DNA of 64,000 nt from contig CM067306.1 of the NCBI GenBank assembly GCA_034231615.1, positions 59,377,057-59,441,056 of the forward strand. Direction: 5' to 3'. A program made the position numbers and the translations under genes. Source of the DNA: Meghimatium bilineatum (lineage: Eukaryota; Mollusca; Gastropoda; Stylommatophora; Philomycidae). Positions 8,919 through 19,255 of the stretch are shown here, piece after piece. The stretch's first letter is position 1. Each line of letters begins with the position of its first letter. The notes beneath the pieces were generated by a model, which worked only from the letters and a program-made list of their open reading frames with translations, made no database searches and had not been told where the DNA came from.

Positions 8919-11900
8919 GTATTTTATTGAACATATTTTTTTACATTTATTATCTCAATGTTTTTCCTGCATTTATATATTCATTCTCTTCTTCTTCTTC
9001 TGCGTTCGTTCTCAAACTCCTGCAGATTAGCAGGATGTAGTCCGGAGAACGAAATGCATTGTGTCATGGTTTACAGCATTGCTGCGCTATCTGCGCGTTT
9101 CGGCCTGACATCTGAGTTAAGCATGACTTTGGGTCACTGACCCTATATGGGATGGGACAGCCAACTCCATCTCATAACCTCCTTAGTCGCCTCTTACGAC
9201 ATGCATGGAAGGTAAACAGTGTTGCTATTCTTTGTTCCCCTTTCGGGCCACGGCAACACAGGGGCGATATATTCATTCTCTTATATTTCTATTTTAAAAA
9301 CAGTTTCCCCTTTAATACAGTTTAGTAGCGTTTATATATCTGGCACTGTAGATCAGGGCTATTCAAATAGTGGCCCGTGGAGGCCTAGTAAGTGGCCCGC
9401 GGATCATTGCTAAAATAGTGAAATAGTTATAAATACCACCGAAGACAGATGTGTCGGGCCATTGGCGTAAATAAAATGACGACACAACGCATTTCCATTC
9501 TCTGGACTACATCCTGCTTGAAATCTAATAGGACCATGGTCCTGATACAAACGAGATTCAGTGGGAGTTTGAGAATGAACGCTGAAGACGAAGAAGAAGA
9601 AGAAGTTATAAAAAAAACTAAATGTATATAACTACGAGGCGTGTTCAAATGAAAACGGGACTTGTGGATTTATTTAAAAAGTATCATACGCAATTTAATA
9701 TTTTCAACGGAATTGAACAAAGCAACCACTTGTGAATAAGAATGCACCTGGGTTCATCAGAAAAAATCTCCGTATGCATTTAGGCAAGCATCCCACTGTT
9801 TAGGTAGACGTCGAATGCCGTCCGAGAAAAAGTTGCTAGTTCAATTTCTTCCGAACAACCATGTGGGCTGTCCCAATTGACATATGGAATTCTTCTGCAA
9901 GCGAACGAATGCTCCGACGACGGTCAGTCAGTACTGCTTTATCAAGCACGGCTATGGCTTCTTCTGTTGCAACAATATGCGCCTGACCTGGCCGTGCAAG
10001 ATCTGCCGTTAACTCACGTCCGTCTTTAAACATACGCACCCACTCCATCACTCTGGTCCTCGACAAACATTTGTCACCATATGCTGCCTTCATTCTCCGA
10101 TGAATGTCTACTGCTTGACATCCTTCAAATGAAAGAAACTGGATCACAGCACGCTGATTCACTTTGGACGGGTTCGGAATCACACCCGCCATATTGTTAA
10201 CAGTCTTCTGCAGCACATATGCATGCTGGGAAGATGAACACGTGACCGTATGTAAATTATTGGATACTCATTACTAGTGCAAAATGTCATCAATATCAGT
10301 GCGCTCTATCACGCGTGGTGTAACAAGTCCCGTTTTCATTTGAACACGCCTCGTATATTCGGACCTCTGGCCCGTGATGATCCCCATTTTCTACATTTTG
10401 GTCCCCGGGTATATATAGTTGAATACCACTGCTGTAGTATCTATTGTCTTTTCTCTGTTTTTGATGTAGGGCAGGAATGAATGAGGATCTGTTTTCGGGT
10501 TGTGACACGTTTGATCGCTTTATATGCAGAAATGTTGTGACCCCTCAGAATGTTGGTAACTCTTTCAATCCACATTTTTCTTGGTTTACCCCTGTATCTT
10601 GCTGTTTCCATTTTCATGATGTATGCTCTTGCCGCTGGAAAATGAGGGTGTGTCATGTGACGTATTCCTTCCAGAACGTTGTCTTCCCAATGAAATCTCT
10701 GAACCTCTCTCTGTCTTGGGCGATGTGGATTGCATTTTCTAGCGATGTATTCATGTTATCTTTAATGTCGTAAGTCCATTGTCTTCTTGGTCTGCCCTTT
10801 CTCCTCTTTCCAGGAACTCTTCCCTCCATTATTTGTCTTTCTAAACAGTTGTGTCTCTTTATATGACAAACAGGCGTAGTTTTCTTTTTGTTATTGTGTT
10901 TAGTAACCAACACTCTGGAATTTTCACTGTGTTTATAATATCTGAGTTTCTGATTTTTTCCTTCCATGATATTCTAAGTATCTTTCTGTAATAAGGGTGT
11001 ATTCTCATTAAATAACAAAACCATCACAGGTAAGCCCTATGTATTTACATTTAACCACAGATGTTGTTCCAACAGTTGGTGTAATCTCTTCATTTCCTCA
11101 CATGATCTCTTCTTGTTCTATTTGCTGTTTTTCTTAGAAATCTCATTCCACACGTGGTATTCCTAAGCTTTCTTTCTTGTTCTTTTGTTAATGTTCAAGT
11201 CGAAGATTGAATTTATGATTCCCTTTAGTTTCCTTCGGGATAGATTCGTTTTACTTGTTGTCTTTCGATATGCTCAATACATGATATTATACCAACTCTT
11301 TTCCTAATTTCTTCATTTCTTATTTTATCTAGTTGATTATAAAAATTATTATCTTTCGTTGTCCTATCAAAATGTCAAGAAATTCCTGACTAACGTAATA
11401 ATACAACTAGATAAAGCGTGTGGGAAATTGACTGGTGCTAGGGTCCAGGTTACGGTGCATGAGCTCGCCCAGTTACACTCGAAACCAAAAAACTTAATTA
11501 TATGCACAGATGGCTCAGCCAACTGAAATATAAGCAAAAACAGTTGGGGTTTTGTTGCCTATAGAAACGGCGTGAAGTTGGTTGAAAAATCATCTGCATA
11601 ATTCACTGTTACATCGAGCATGAAGGATGGAGAAAGACGGGAGTCACAGCAGCACTGAGTTGGTTGATAACTGGTACAATACATCAACACACTCGGTAAT
11701 ACTCAGACTCTCAAAGCATTCTGTACTAGATAGAAAAGTACATGCTGAGAAAGGAATGGTCTGATTTATTGAATAACTTAATTGTCGAGAGCATTACATG
11801 TATATACTGCCCTGGTCATGCCGGAGTCAGAGGAAACGAGAGATCCGACTTATTGGCAGGCAATAGACGGCACAATGCGGAGGAGAGATAAAGCAGACTT

Positions 11901-14900
11901 GATCAAGGCAGTAATAAATTCATTTCAAGATGAAGATGACATCAATGAGATTGAGAACCTACACATACAGATAATGTCAGAAATGGGAGCGTCTAGAGGT
12001 GAGGGGAGGAAAAGTAGTTTTTTTATTGTCTTTCCCTCATCACCAATATTTTGTATATATTCACTAACAGACAGTGCATTGTTTTCTTTTTTTGGTTTGA
12101 AGGTCTGTATTTCTCTGCACACTGGTGTCCACCTTGCCGAAATTTCACACCCGTTTTGACTGGATGCTATAATAAAGTTAAGGAGTCTGGCAAGAAGTGG
12201 GAGATTGTCTTTATCAGCTTTGATAAAGAGCTTGATATGTGCAAAGAGTACTTCAGCTCAATGCCTTGGCTATTGTTCCCATATAAAAGTGATCTGAAGG
12301 TAGGCTATGTTTTAGTAGTAAGCACATAGATAAGGGTTGTGAGGTGAGTGGACACACTCACTTCCCTAACACCCCCCCCCCCTTAGGATATCATAACATA
12401 ATATGTAGTATGAGGAAGCAAGCAAAAATCGTGTAATACACTAAAACAGCCCCCCCCCAATCCCCTCCTTGTTTTCTTTAATTGTTTTCCCAAGACATTG
12501 TCATGTAAATAAAAAAAGTTACAAAAGCGTAGGAATTATCCACGAAGTCAAGAAAACTACCTTTTTAAATAACCCTCTATCCAAGACGGATGTGTCGGGC
12601 CATTTGAGCAGATAAAACGGCAACACAACGCATTACCATTCTCTGGACTATATCCCTGCTGGAAATCTAGTCGGGTCATGGTCCTACTATAAAGGAGATG
12701 CAACGGGAGTTTGAGAATTTGAAGAAGAAGAAATAACATTCAATAACATCATTTAAGGTTTATCATGATCAAATTATGCCTACTGAATATTTCAAGTGTA
12801 TTTCAGAAGTAAATAATGTGTTTGAACAGAAAAGAAAAGCTGTATAGCAAAGTTTATATGGATGTGGTGCCCCTTTCTATATGATATGTGGTTCGGAGGG
12901 CAAGGAGCTTATTTGATCAGAAACTGAATACATAAGTAAACTGAAGTGTATCAATACTGAATATTTCATGTTAGAAAACTAACTGAAGTGTTATCAATAC
13001 AGTCAGTGGCGTAGCGTGGGTCAATGGCGCCCGGGGCGGAATCATAAATTTCCGCCCTTGTGACATTAAAAAAGTATGTCAGTGATTGTGAAAGACTGGA
13101 CGAAAATAAATTTACCGCCCTGCCGATGATGCCGCCCGGGAGGTCCGCACCTCCGCCCCCCGCTCGCTACGCCACTGAATTCAGTCTTCAACAGGAGGTG
13201 TGACTCTGGGTCTTTGACTACGAGTCTGGTCTGCCACTGGGCCAGTTTGTTGAAGTCCCCTGCAAAAGCGACTAATTTTGTTTCTAACCAAATTTAGTTG
13301 TCTGACCACTACACTTTATGATTGTTCATTGTGTTAGCCTCCATTGATGATGTATCGTTGTTCTGTAGTGAAATGAACCATACTTGCGCGTAGAATTTTC
13401 AACCTAATTTATTCTAGAACCGTTTGTAGGCATTACATAATATGGTTAGAGATTTGTATGTTCAGTAAGTTTCATGTAATTCTCATGATCTTGTCACGAG
13501 TTATTGCAAAATAATGTTGTTTTGAACTTGACCTCGCGAATCATGAGGTGAGTACAATTCAGGTAACCGCGAGAAGTCAATGACCAGGTGGGCACAGCGG
13601 AAAAAGTGAATGATTTTCAAATCAGCGAATATATTTTATAAATGTAACTCCAAAAAAGTTGCATTTCATTTTTTGAACAGTATATTATCATTTTTACATG
13701 TATCGTTAAGAATCGTGGGGGAAAATTGGAGTTGTATGTTTTTGGTCATTTGAGTCGTATTGGCTTCAAGTCGTCAGCTTGTGTCTCTTTACGGTTTCTT
13801 CGATTGTCTGCACCTATTTAGTTGTTGGTCTTCCTTGTGCCTTGTAACCCAATCTTCTGCTGTTGTATTCACGAAGGGCTGGTTGAGTTGAGTTAGTTCC
13901 TGTACTCTTGATATGAGACGATCTGTATTTCTTTCTTGATATCTTCATTTCTTTCTTGATATCTTCATTTCTTTCTTGATATCTTTATTTCTTTCTTGAT
14001 ATCTTTATTTCTTTCTTGATATCTGTATTTCTTTCTTGATATCTTTATTTCTTTCTTGATATCTGTATTTCTTTCTTGATATCTTTATTTCTTTCTTGAT
14101 ATCTTTATTTCTTTCTTGATATCTTTATTTCTTTCTTGATATCTTTATTTCTTTCTTGATATCTTTATTTCTTTCTTGATATCTTTATTTCTTTCTTGAT
14201 ATCTTTCTTTCTTTCTTGATATCTTTATTTCTTTCTTGATATCTTTATTTCTCCATCATTCTCTTCTAGTGACAGTTACAACTTATGAAAATAGTTTTGC
14301 CTCATAGGCGATAATTTTATTAATATTCAAGATACACAATGAACTTTACCTTTTATGAAAGCTTGGAATGTCCTTATAAGTGAAGTGTCATTATTTTTCA
14401 ACATAGTCCCCATTCCGGTCCTCGCAAAAAACGCCAACGTCGGACTAGTTGTTGCATCCCATCGAGGAAGAAATCAGACGTTTTCCCCCGAAAGCAAGTA
14501 CTCTCGTATATTACATTATGATTGATTTATTGAGACGGGGATCGAAGCACATATGGACCTTGTTCGGTCGGTGTGCTTTGATAATAACTAGCAGTCAAAA
14601 TTCATAAGTCATAACTACAATACAACATTGCTAATATTTGAATATTTCAAGCGAACGAGAGAAGAAAAGTAAAATACATTCTGAAATATGAGTGGAAGTA
14701 ATGGGTATAAGATAAAAACCAATAAACACACGGATTAATAACCGATACAGAGCAAACATTAATAATAACAGTGATTATTATCATGAAATTTATGACTTAA
14801 ACATTTCTATTTCTCCAATAGGAAAAACTAGCAGAGAAATATGGGGTCCGTGGGATCCCAGCTCTTATTCTTTTGGATGCAAAAACGGGATCACTGCTGT

Positions 14901-14962
14901 CAACAAATGCCAGACATTCTGTTCAAGAAGACCCAAATGGTGACAAGTACCCATGGAAATAA
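8825..14962 (+). CDS. Gene A: tryparedoxin/nucleoredoxin-like thioredoxin-fold protein (143 aa, 3 exons)
   Basis: Joined exons 8825-8918, 12103-12299 and 14822-14962 give 432 coding bases (94+197+141) ending in TAA. Residues 33-44 read LYFSAHWCPPCR, the dithiol active site (C40, C43) of the tryparedoxin/nucleoredoxin branch of thioredoxin-fold oxidoreductases. Then come a conserved 'WEIVFIS' strand, 'MPWLLFPY' (85-92) and the cis-proline loop VRGIP (P110). The protein ends in Y-P-W-K, as family members commonly do. By family it should reduce or isomerise disulfides in the cytosol or nucleus; the electron donor and substrate cannot be read from sequence. There is no signal peptide or membrane segment. 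At 143 aa it matches single-domain tryparedoxins rather than the ~430 aa three-domain nucleoredoxin. The start is chosen because gene B begins in the same way (ATG, A at -3, G at +4), although the frame stays open further upstream. Introns are 3184 and 2522 bases. Expression is not tested. Confidence 0.88.
8985..9263 (-). mobile_element. SINE-B copy in gene A intron 1
   Basis: CTTCTTCTTCTGCGTTCG, GCAGATTAGCAGGATGTAGT, GACAGCCAACTCCATC, ACGACATGCATGGAAGGTAA, CCCCTTTCGGGCC. Nearly full length (~275 bases). Confidence 0.82.
9435..9606 (+). mobile_element. SINE-A copy nested in the hAT-type element
   Basis: ACCGAAGACAGATGTGTCGG to GAACGCTGAAGACGAAGAAG. AGTTATAAA flanks both sides, a likely target duplication. 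Confidence 0.8.
9635..10353 (-). mobile_element. Internally deleted mariner (719 bases) with perfect 30-base TIRs
   Basis: Terminal inverted repeats at 9635-9664 and 10324-10353 match at all 30 bases (start CGAGGCGTGTTCAAATGAAA) and are flanked by TA duplications at 9633-9634 and 10354-10355. Inside, on the minus strand, lies a broken mariner transposase gene. The small size (full mariners are ~1.3 kb), exact TIRs and TA duplication suggest a recent, non-autonomous copy. Confidence 0.93.
9746..10216 (-). pseudogene. Mariner transposase, N-terminal HTH fused to C-terminal tail, catalytic core deleted
   Basis: The 126-codon frame (10216 down to 9836) carries the paired HTH domain of mariner transposases, including 'NQRAVIQFLSFEGCQAVDIH', the W-V-R-x-F-K-D-G-R motif and 'R-S-I-R-S-L-A-E-E'. 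It ends in V-V-R-K-K-L-N. One base out of frame the sequence resumes as FFSDGIRRLPKQWDACLNAY-G-D-F-F-stop, the usual mariner C-terminus. The DD34D core between them is absent. It could still encode a DNA-binding-only protein, but cannot transpose by itself. Confidence 0.88.
10441..11350 (-). pseudogene. LINE C-terminal fragments (families Y and W)
   Basis: Three minus-strand pieces. 10441-10656 encodes R-Y-R-G-K-P-R-K-M-W-I-E-R-V, the 'GRPRxRW' tail of family Y. 10653-10967 encodes RQIMEGRVPGKRRKGRPRRQ, then TTFWKEYVT (family W). 10985-11350 reads N-Q-L-D-K-I-R-N-E-E-I-R-K-R-V-G-I, the family Y 'RIRNxxIR' segment. All are broken. Confidence 0.7.
11380..11995 (+). pseudogene. RNase H domain of a non-LTR retrotransposon, decayed
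   Basis: Reads I-C-T-D-G-S-A-N, then N-S-W-G-F-V-A-Y-R-N-G-V-K-L and, after frameshifts, Y-C-P-G-H-A-G-V-R-G-N-E-R-S-D-L-L-A-G, the TDGS and PGHxGxxGNExAD signatures of LINE-encoded RNase H. Several stops. It sits ~100 bases before gene A exon 2; the open frame 11782-12159 is partly this fragment and partly exon 2 out of frame. Confidence 0.75.
12103..12299 (+). CDS. Gene A exon 2 (WCPPC active site)
   Basis: Acceptor is TTTGAAG before 12103; donor is AAG/GTAGGCT at 12300. Phase 1 in, phase 0 out. It encodes residues 32-97 with the W-C-P-P-C motif at 39-43. It lies just downstream of a decayed RNase H-type LINE fragment (11380-11995) in intron 1. Confidence 0.9.
12581..12736 (+). mobile_element. 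SINE-A copy in gene A intron 2
   Basis: CCAAGACGGATGTGTCGGGC through GCAACGGGAGTTTGAGAATT and a GAAGAAGAAG tail. Confidence 0.78.
13004..13177. mobile_element. hAT-type MITE (174 bases)
   Basis: Begins CAGTGGCGTAGCG and ends with its exact complement (13-base TIRs). Flanking octamers AATACAGT and AATTCAGT (12996-13003, 13178-13185) agree at 7 of 8 positions. It is GC-rich, with no coding capacity. It lies in gene A intron 2. Confidence 0.75.
13190..13926. other. Gene A intron 2, no feature recognised
   Basis: Unique-looking AT-rich sequence between the hAT-type MITE and the 20-base array. Confidence 0.55.
13927..14255. repeat. 20-base T/C-rich tandem array (~16 copies)
   Basis: TATCTTTATTTCTTTCTTGA in gene A intron 2, with TATCTTCATT and TATCTGTATT variants. 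As a pyrimidine-rich tract 600 bases before exon 3 it might affect splicing. Confidence 0.95.
14822..14962 (+). CDS. Gene A exon 3 (cis-proline loop, C-terminus)
   Basis: Acceptor is TTTCTCCAATAG. Reads EKLAEKYGVRGIPALILLD and on to Y-P-W-K and TAA at 14960-14962. It is 141 bases, exactly the length of gene B exon 3. A foldback element is inserted only 38 bases after the stop codon, so the 3' UTR or poly(A) site has probably been altered. Confidence 0.88.
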   Translation, partial: EKLAEKYGVRGIPALILLDAKTGSLLSTNARHSVQEDPNGDKYPWK

Positions 14963-15000
14963 ATAGAAGAATACCTCTCAACAACACATCTGAATCATCA

Positions 15001-15523
15001 AAAATTCTTGAGACTAACGGGAATAGAGCCAGTCCGTTCAACGGCACCAAATCGCCTAGCAGCTATTGAACACGCGGTCTTCCGTACTTGACTTACCGCA
15101 TCTCCAAAAATAGATGAGATTTTGTCAAGCCACTCAAACCGTGCACTCAAAGTCACCAGAATTTACAATTCGAAACAAGGACTATTACAACAACAACAAA
15201 CATATAACATTTAATATCCGTATTAGTGTTATTATATCCGTGTGATTAATATCCGTGTTACTGAGGATATTTCAATACATGTACGGGATGTTTGTTGTTG
15301 TTGTAATAGTCCTTATATCGATTGGTCCGTTCGGGTGACTTTGAGTGCACGGTTTGAATGTCTTGACAAAATCGCATCTTTTTTGGAGATGCGGTTAGTC
15401 AAGTACTGAAGAACGCGTGTTCAATAGTTGCTAGGCGATTTGGTACCGTTGAACGGACTGGTTCAATACCCGTTAGTCTCAAGAATTTTTAAAAATTGTC
15501 CTCTGGCTTCCTACTTAAATTTA
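15001..15523. mobile_element. Foldback insertion with 12-base target duplication
   Basis: TCTGAATCATCA occurs at 14989-15000 and 15524-15535, bounding a 523-base insertion just past the stop of gene A. Its two arms (about 15001-15212 and 15279-15495) are inverted copies of one ~215-base sequence containing CCGTTGAACGGACTGG. The right arm is followed by TGTCCTCTGGCTTCC, which in the solitary copy at 38069 is the opposite end of the element. Confidence 0.82.
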
Positions 15524-15559
15524 TCTGAATCATCATCATCATTAACGTCCCCCGTCTCT

Positions 15560-15985
15560 TGCCTATTTTAATGTATGGCTCAGAAACATGGACACTAAAT
15601 AAACAATTAGAAGACAAAATTGATGCCTTAGAGATGTGGGTATATAGAAGAATAGGGAGAACATCATGGAAAAAGAATAAAACAAATAAAGAGGTGCTAA
15701 AAAACACTTAATATGAAGAAAGAACTACTAAGAGAAATAAAGATCATGCAAATAAAATATTTGGGACACATTAAAAGACATTACACCTTATTGAAGACCT
15801 TACTTGAGGGTAAAGTCAAAGGGAGGGGAACAAGAGGTAGGCAGAGATACAAGTGGGAGAGTAACATCACACGAAGGGCAGGTTACAGTCTAGCAGAGTG
15901 CACCACCAAGACAGGAGACAGGGGATGTTGGAGATCCGTTGCAGCCAACTTCGTTGCGGAGACGGCACTTGATGGCGATGACCCT
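15560..15985 (+). pseudogene. LINE-X reverse transcriptase C-terminal tail and 3' end
   Basis: MYGSETWTLNKQLEDKIDAL, then W-V-Y-R-R-I-G-R-T-S-W. One frameshift later MKKELLREIKIMQIKYLGHI, R-G-R-Q-R-Y-K-W, C-C-W-R-S-V-A-A-N-F-V-A-E-T. Nearly identical to 26755-26915. Confidence 0.8.
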
Positions 15986-16095
15986 AAAAAAAGTCTTCAA
16001 CAAGGTGTTGTGTATTTTAATAGTCCAAAATACATTATTTGCTTGATATTTATTTCTTTTAAAAGTTCTTTTTTCATTTGAAATGTTAATATGAT
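15986..16095 (-). pseudogene. LINE-X fragment in opposite orientation
   Basis: AAGTCTTCAACAAGGTGTTG and TAGTCCAAAATACATTATTT are the complement of the LINE-X segment at 15725-15800, so two LINE-X pieces meet in inverted orientation at ~15985, next to the 13-base array. Confidence 0.6.
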
Positions 16096-16103
16096 CTAAA
16101 CAA

Positions 16104-16652
16104 CACACTTGGATAACACACTTGGATAACACACTTGGATAACACACTTGAATAACACACTTGAATAACACACTTGAATAACACACTTGGATAACACACT
16201 TGAATAACACACTTGAATAACACACTTGAATAACACACTTGAATAACACACTTGAATAACACACTTGAATAATACACTTGAATAACACACTTACATAACA
16301 CATTGGATAACACACTTGGATAACACACTTGAATAACACACTTGAATAACACACTTGAATAACACACTTGGATAACACATTGGATAACACACTTGGATAA
16401 CACACTTGAATAACACACTTGAATAACACACTTGAATAACACACTTGAATAACACACTTGAATAACACACTTGGATAACACATTGGATAACACACTTGGA
16501 TAACACACTTGAATAACACACTTGGAATGACACACTTGGATAACACACTTGAATAACACACTTGAATAAAACACTTGAATAACACACTTGAATAACACAT
16601 TTGGATAACACACTTGAATAACACACTTGGATAACACATTTGGATAACACAC
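16104..16652. repeat. 13-base tandem array (~42 copies)
   Basis: ATAACACACTTGA / ATAACACACTTGG. Minus-strand frames of up to 249 codons through it (C-V-I-Q-V-C-Y-S-S-V-L-F-K repeats) are artefacts of the 39-base frame period. Confidence 0.97.
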
Positions 16653-16764
16653 CCTAAATAAGTTAGATTTCAGACACAGAAGATGCAATCTCTTCCTAGT
16701 TTGTACACAATTATGTCCCTTGAGTTTAGTATCAAAATTCTGTGACTAATTTATGCAGTAGTTT

Positions 16765-16925
16765 TCATTGAAGTCATTAAGTTTTCAATTAAGTCATTAA
16801 GTTTTCAATTAAGTCATTAAGTTTTCAATTAAGTCATTAAGTTTTCAATTAAGTCATTAAGTTTTCAATTAAGTCATTAAGTTTTCAATTAAGTCATTAA
16901 GTTTTCAATTAAGTCATTATGCAGT
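16765..16925. repeat. 20-base tandem array (8 copies)
   Basis: GTCATTAAGTTTTCAATTAA. Confidence 0.95.
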
Positions 16926-17097
16926 AGTTTTCAATGTAAGCCATAAGCCCCCCCTCACCTGAGAGCCAACGCGATTTGCTGTGGCGGTGTCACAAAGACA
17001 AATTGAGAATCGGAGAACACAGATCTGTTCAAGGGCACAAAAAGTAATTATTAACAATAGTTCAATATTCTGTAAAATATCTGACTATTAACTTTCT

Positions 17098-17350
17098 TCA
17101 TCTTCTTCTGCGTTCTTTCTCAAACTCATGCAGATTAGCAGGATGTTGTCCGGAGAACGGAATGCGTTGTGTCATGGTTTACAGCATCGCTGCGATATCT
17201 GCGCATTTCGGCCTGACACATCCGACTTCAGCATGGCTTTGGGTCACTGACCTTATATGGGATGGGACAGCCAACTCCATCCCATAACCTCCTTAGTCGC
17301 CTCGTACGACATGCATGGAAGGTAAATAGTGATGCTATTCATTGCTCCAG
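17098..17350 (-). mobile_element. SINE-B copy
   Basis: CTTCTTCTGCGTTCTTTCTC to ACATGCATGGAAGGTAAATA. One of the best preserved copies; the 5' end joins a GC-rich hAT-like piece. Confidence 0.82.
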
Positions 17351-17480
17351 TGGGCCCCGCACTTTCATAGGCCCATAAATTCATATTATAATTTATTTTA
17401 TTATCCTCTTCCCTACGCAGACTGGGCCCCGCGCAATCCATTTCGCATAGGGCCCCGCAATTATTAGGGGCGGCCCTGTG
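17350..17480. mobile_element. Possible hAT-type MITE fragment
   Basis: GC-rich segments GGGCCCCGC near 17353, 17424 and 17450, and GGGGCGGCCCTG near 17467, resemble the ends of short hAT-derived elements. The copy directly abuts the 5' end of a SINE-B copy. I could not define matching termini. Confidence 0.3.
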
Positions 17481-18289
17481 CCTTATCCTACCCCGAAATC
17501 GACCTCCTCATAATATGCTGTATGGTTGGGAGAGTTGAACACTATTGCAGACATAGAGGTATGGGGATATACACCTTGTATTACAAGTACAGTTGAATCC
17601 CTCTATAGCGCATTCTCTTATAAAAAAATTTCTTTTATAACAACACTGTTCAAAATCCCCAATTATGTGTATCGTATGTTGGTTTTACGTGTATCTCTCC
17701 TAGTCTGCAATGAGTATCAACTATATAGCGAATGCGTATTATTCTATACATATTTTGTCAGTCGGAAACAAAGTTGTTATAATGGGATTCCACTGTATTA
17801 CATATGATTTCAGAGCATCTCCTATTTTCCTTAGTAATTTCAAACTTTTTCAATTTTTTAATAAGTCTCACCTACTACTGTATCCTTGCCCACAAGTGGC
17901 ATGCATAGGAAATTCAAAATGCCCCCCTCCATTCCCTCTCGTGACCATCATCACGTGTTCTGACACCTGTTCTCTTTAACTAGTCTATCCAACTCTCTCA
18001 TAATCCCAAACTCCAGCATGATCTGGTCTGTACTTTATACATTACTTTACTAAAAGTCAGTATAGGAGGTCAATATGGTCATATGTAATAAAACTGGAAT
18101 AATTTCTACACAAACACTGAAAATCTGTAGCAATTGACAGGTATGCATGTATCTCAATAACCAGATGTCTAATTTATTTTTACAAGATTTGTTTTCTACT
18201 TTACATTATCTCTGTAGATTGTGATTACTGGATTACTAGAACTGCGACATCCATTATAATTTTATGTTTCAAAGCACTGATATAACCAA
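17481..18289. other. No gene seen
   Basis: Frames 17526-17807 and 17710-17979 overlap each other and show no domain. GTTGAATCCCTCTATAGCGC and ATGGGATTCCACTGTATT may be decayed transposon ends. Confidence 0.4.
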
Positions 18290-18832
18290 ATTGAACTAAC
18301 GTTTGTGGATTAAGAAACCAAATTGAACTAACGTTGGTGGTTTAAGAAACCAAATTGAACGAACGTTTGTGGTTTAAGAAACCAAATTGAACTAACGTTT
18401 GTGGTTTAAGAAACCAAATTGAACTAATGTTTGTGGTTTAAGAAACCAAATTGAACGAACGTTTGTGGTTTAAGAAACCAAATTGAACTAACGTTTGTGG
18501 TTTAAGAAACCAAATTGAACTAACGTTTTTGGACTAAGAAACCAAATTGAACTAACGTTTGTGGTTTAAGAAACCAAATTGAACTAACGTTTATGGTTTA
18601 AGAAACCAAATTGAACTAACGTTTGTGGTTTAAGAAACCAAATTGAACTAACGTTTGTGGTTTAAGAAACCAAATTGAACTAACGTTTGTGGTTTAAGAA
18701 ACCAAATTGAACTAACGTTTGTGGTTTAAGAAACCAAATTGAACTAACGTTTGTGGTTTAAGAAACCAAATTTAACTAACGTTTGTGGTTTAAAAATCCA
18801 AATTGAACTAACGTTTGTGGTTTAAGAAAGTG
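18290..18832. repeat. 32-base tandem array (~17 copies)
   Basis: GAACTAACGTTTGTGGTTTA plus AGAAACCAAATT; very homogeneous. Confidence 0.96.
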
Positions 18833-19024
18833 TACCTCGCGATTGGGGATTCTTGTGACTTAGCGAAAATACACTTTATGCAGATATTACTAGTGGAATA
18901 TATATTTGGATTTTTTATCTCATGAAGTACTTTAAATGTCTGTACATTTGTGATATCTATTTATATGTTTGATTTTAAGTCATATGAATTCAGTAAATTG
19001 GTCAATCTAGCTACCTGTAGCTAT

Positions 19025-19255
19025 ATGGCACTGAAGTTTTATGAATTCAGTAAATCGGTCGATGTAGCTCCATGCCTTTATAGGTCACATATGAATTCAG
19101 TATATAGGTAAATCTAGCTCCATACCATAATAGGTCACATATGAATTCAGTATATAGTTAAATCTAGCTCCATACCATAATAGGTCACATATGAATTCAG
19201 TATATAGGTAAATCTAGCTCCATACCATTAAAGGTCACATATGAATTCAGTATAG
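19025..19255. repeat. 50-base tandem array (~4.5 copies)
   Basis: TAGGTCACATATGAATTCAG, TATATAGGTAAATCTAGCTC, CATACCATAA. Confidence 0.93.

Larger units (their letters stand above)
9354..10431. mobile_element. Probable hAT-type non-autonomous element hosting nested insertions
   Basis: The left end CAGGGCTATTCAAATAGTGG and the right end, read in reverse (CAGTGGTATTCAACTATATA), are imperfect inverted repeats, with GTGGCCCGTGGAGG- and CGGACCTCTGGCCCGTG-like GC-rich segments next to them. Flanks CTGTAGAT (9346-9353) and CTGTAGTA (10432-10439) match at 6 of 8 bases, as expected of a decayed 8-base hAT duplication. SINE-A (about 9436-9604) and the mariner (9635-10353) lie within. Confidence 0.55.

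Noticed and set aside
15890-16688. Minus-strand frames of 119-249 codons rich in Cys and Val
   Set aside because: Pure translation of the 13-base array (39-base frame period); two frames give the same peptide repeat.
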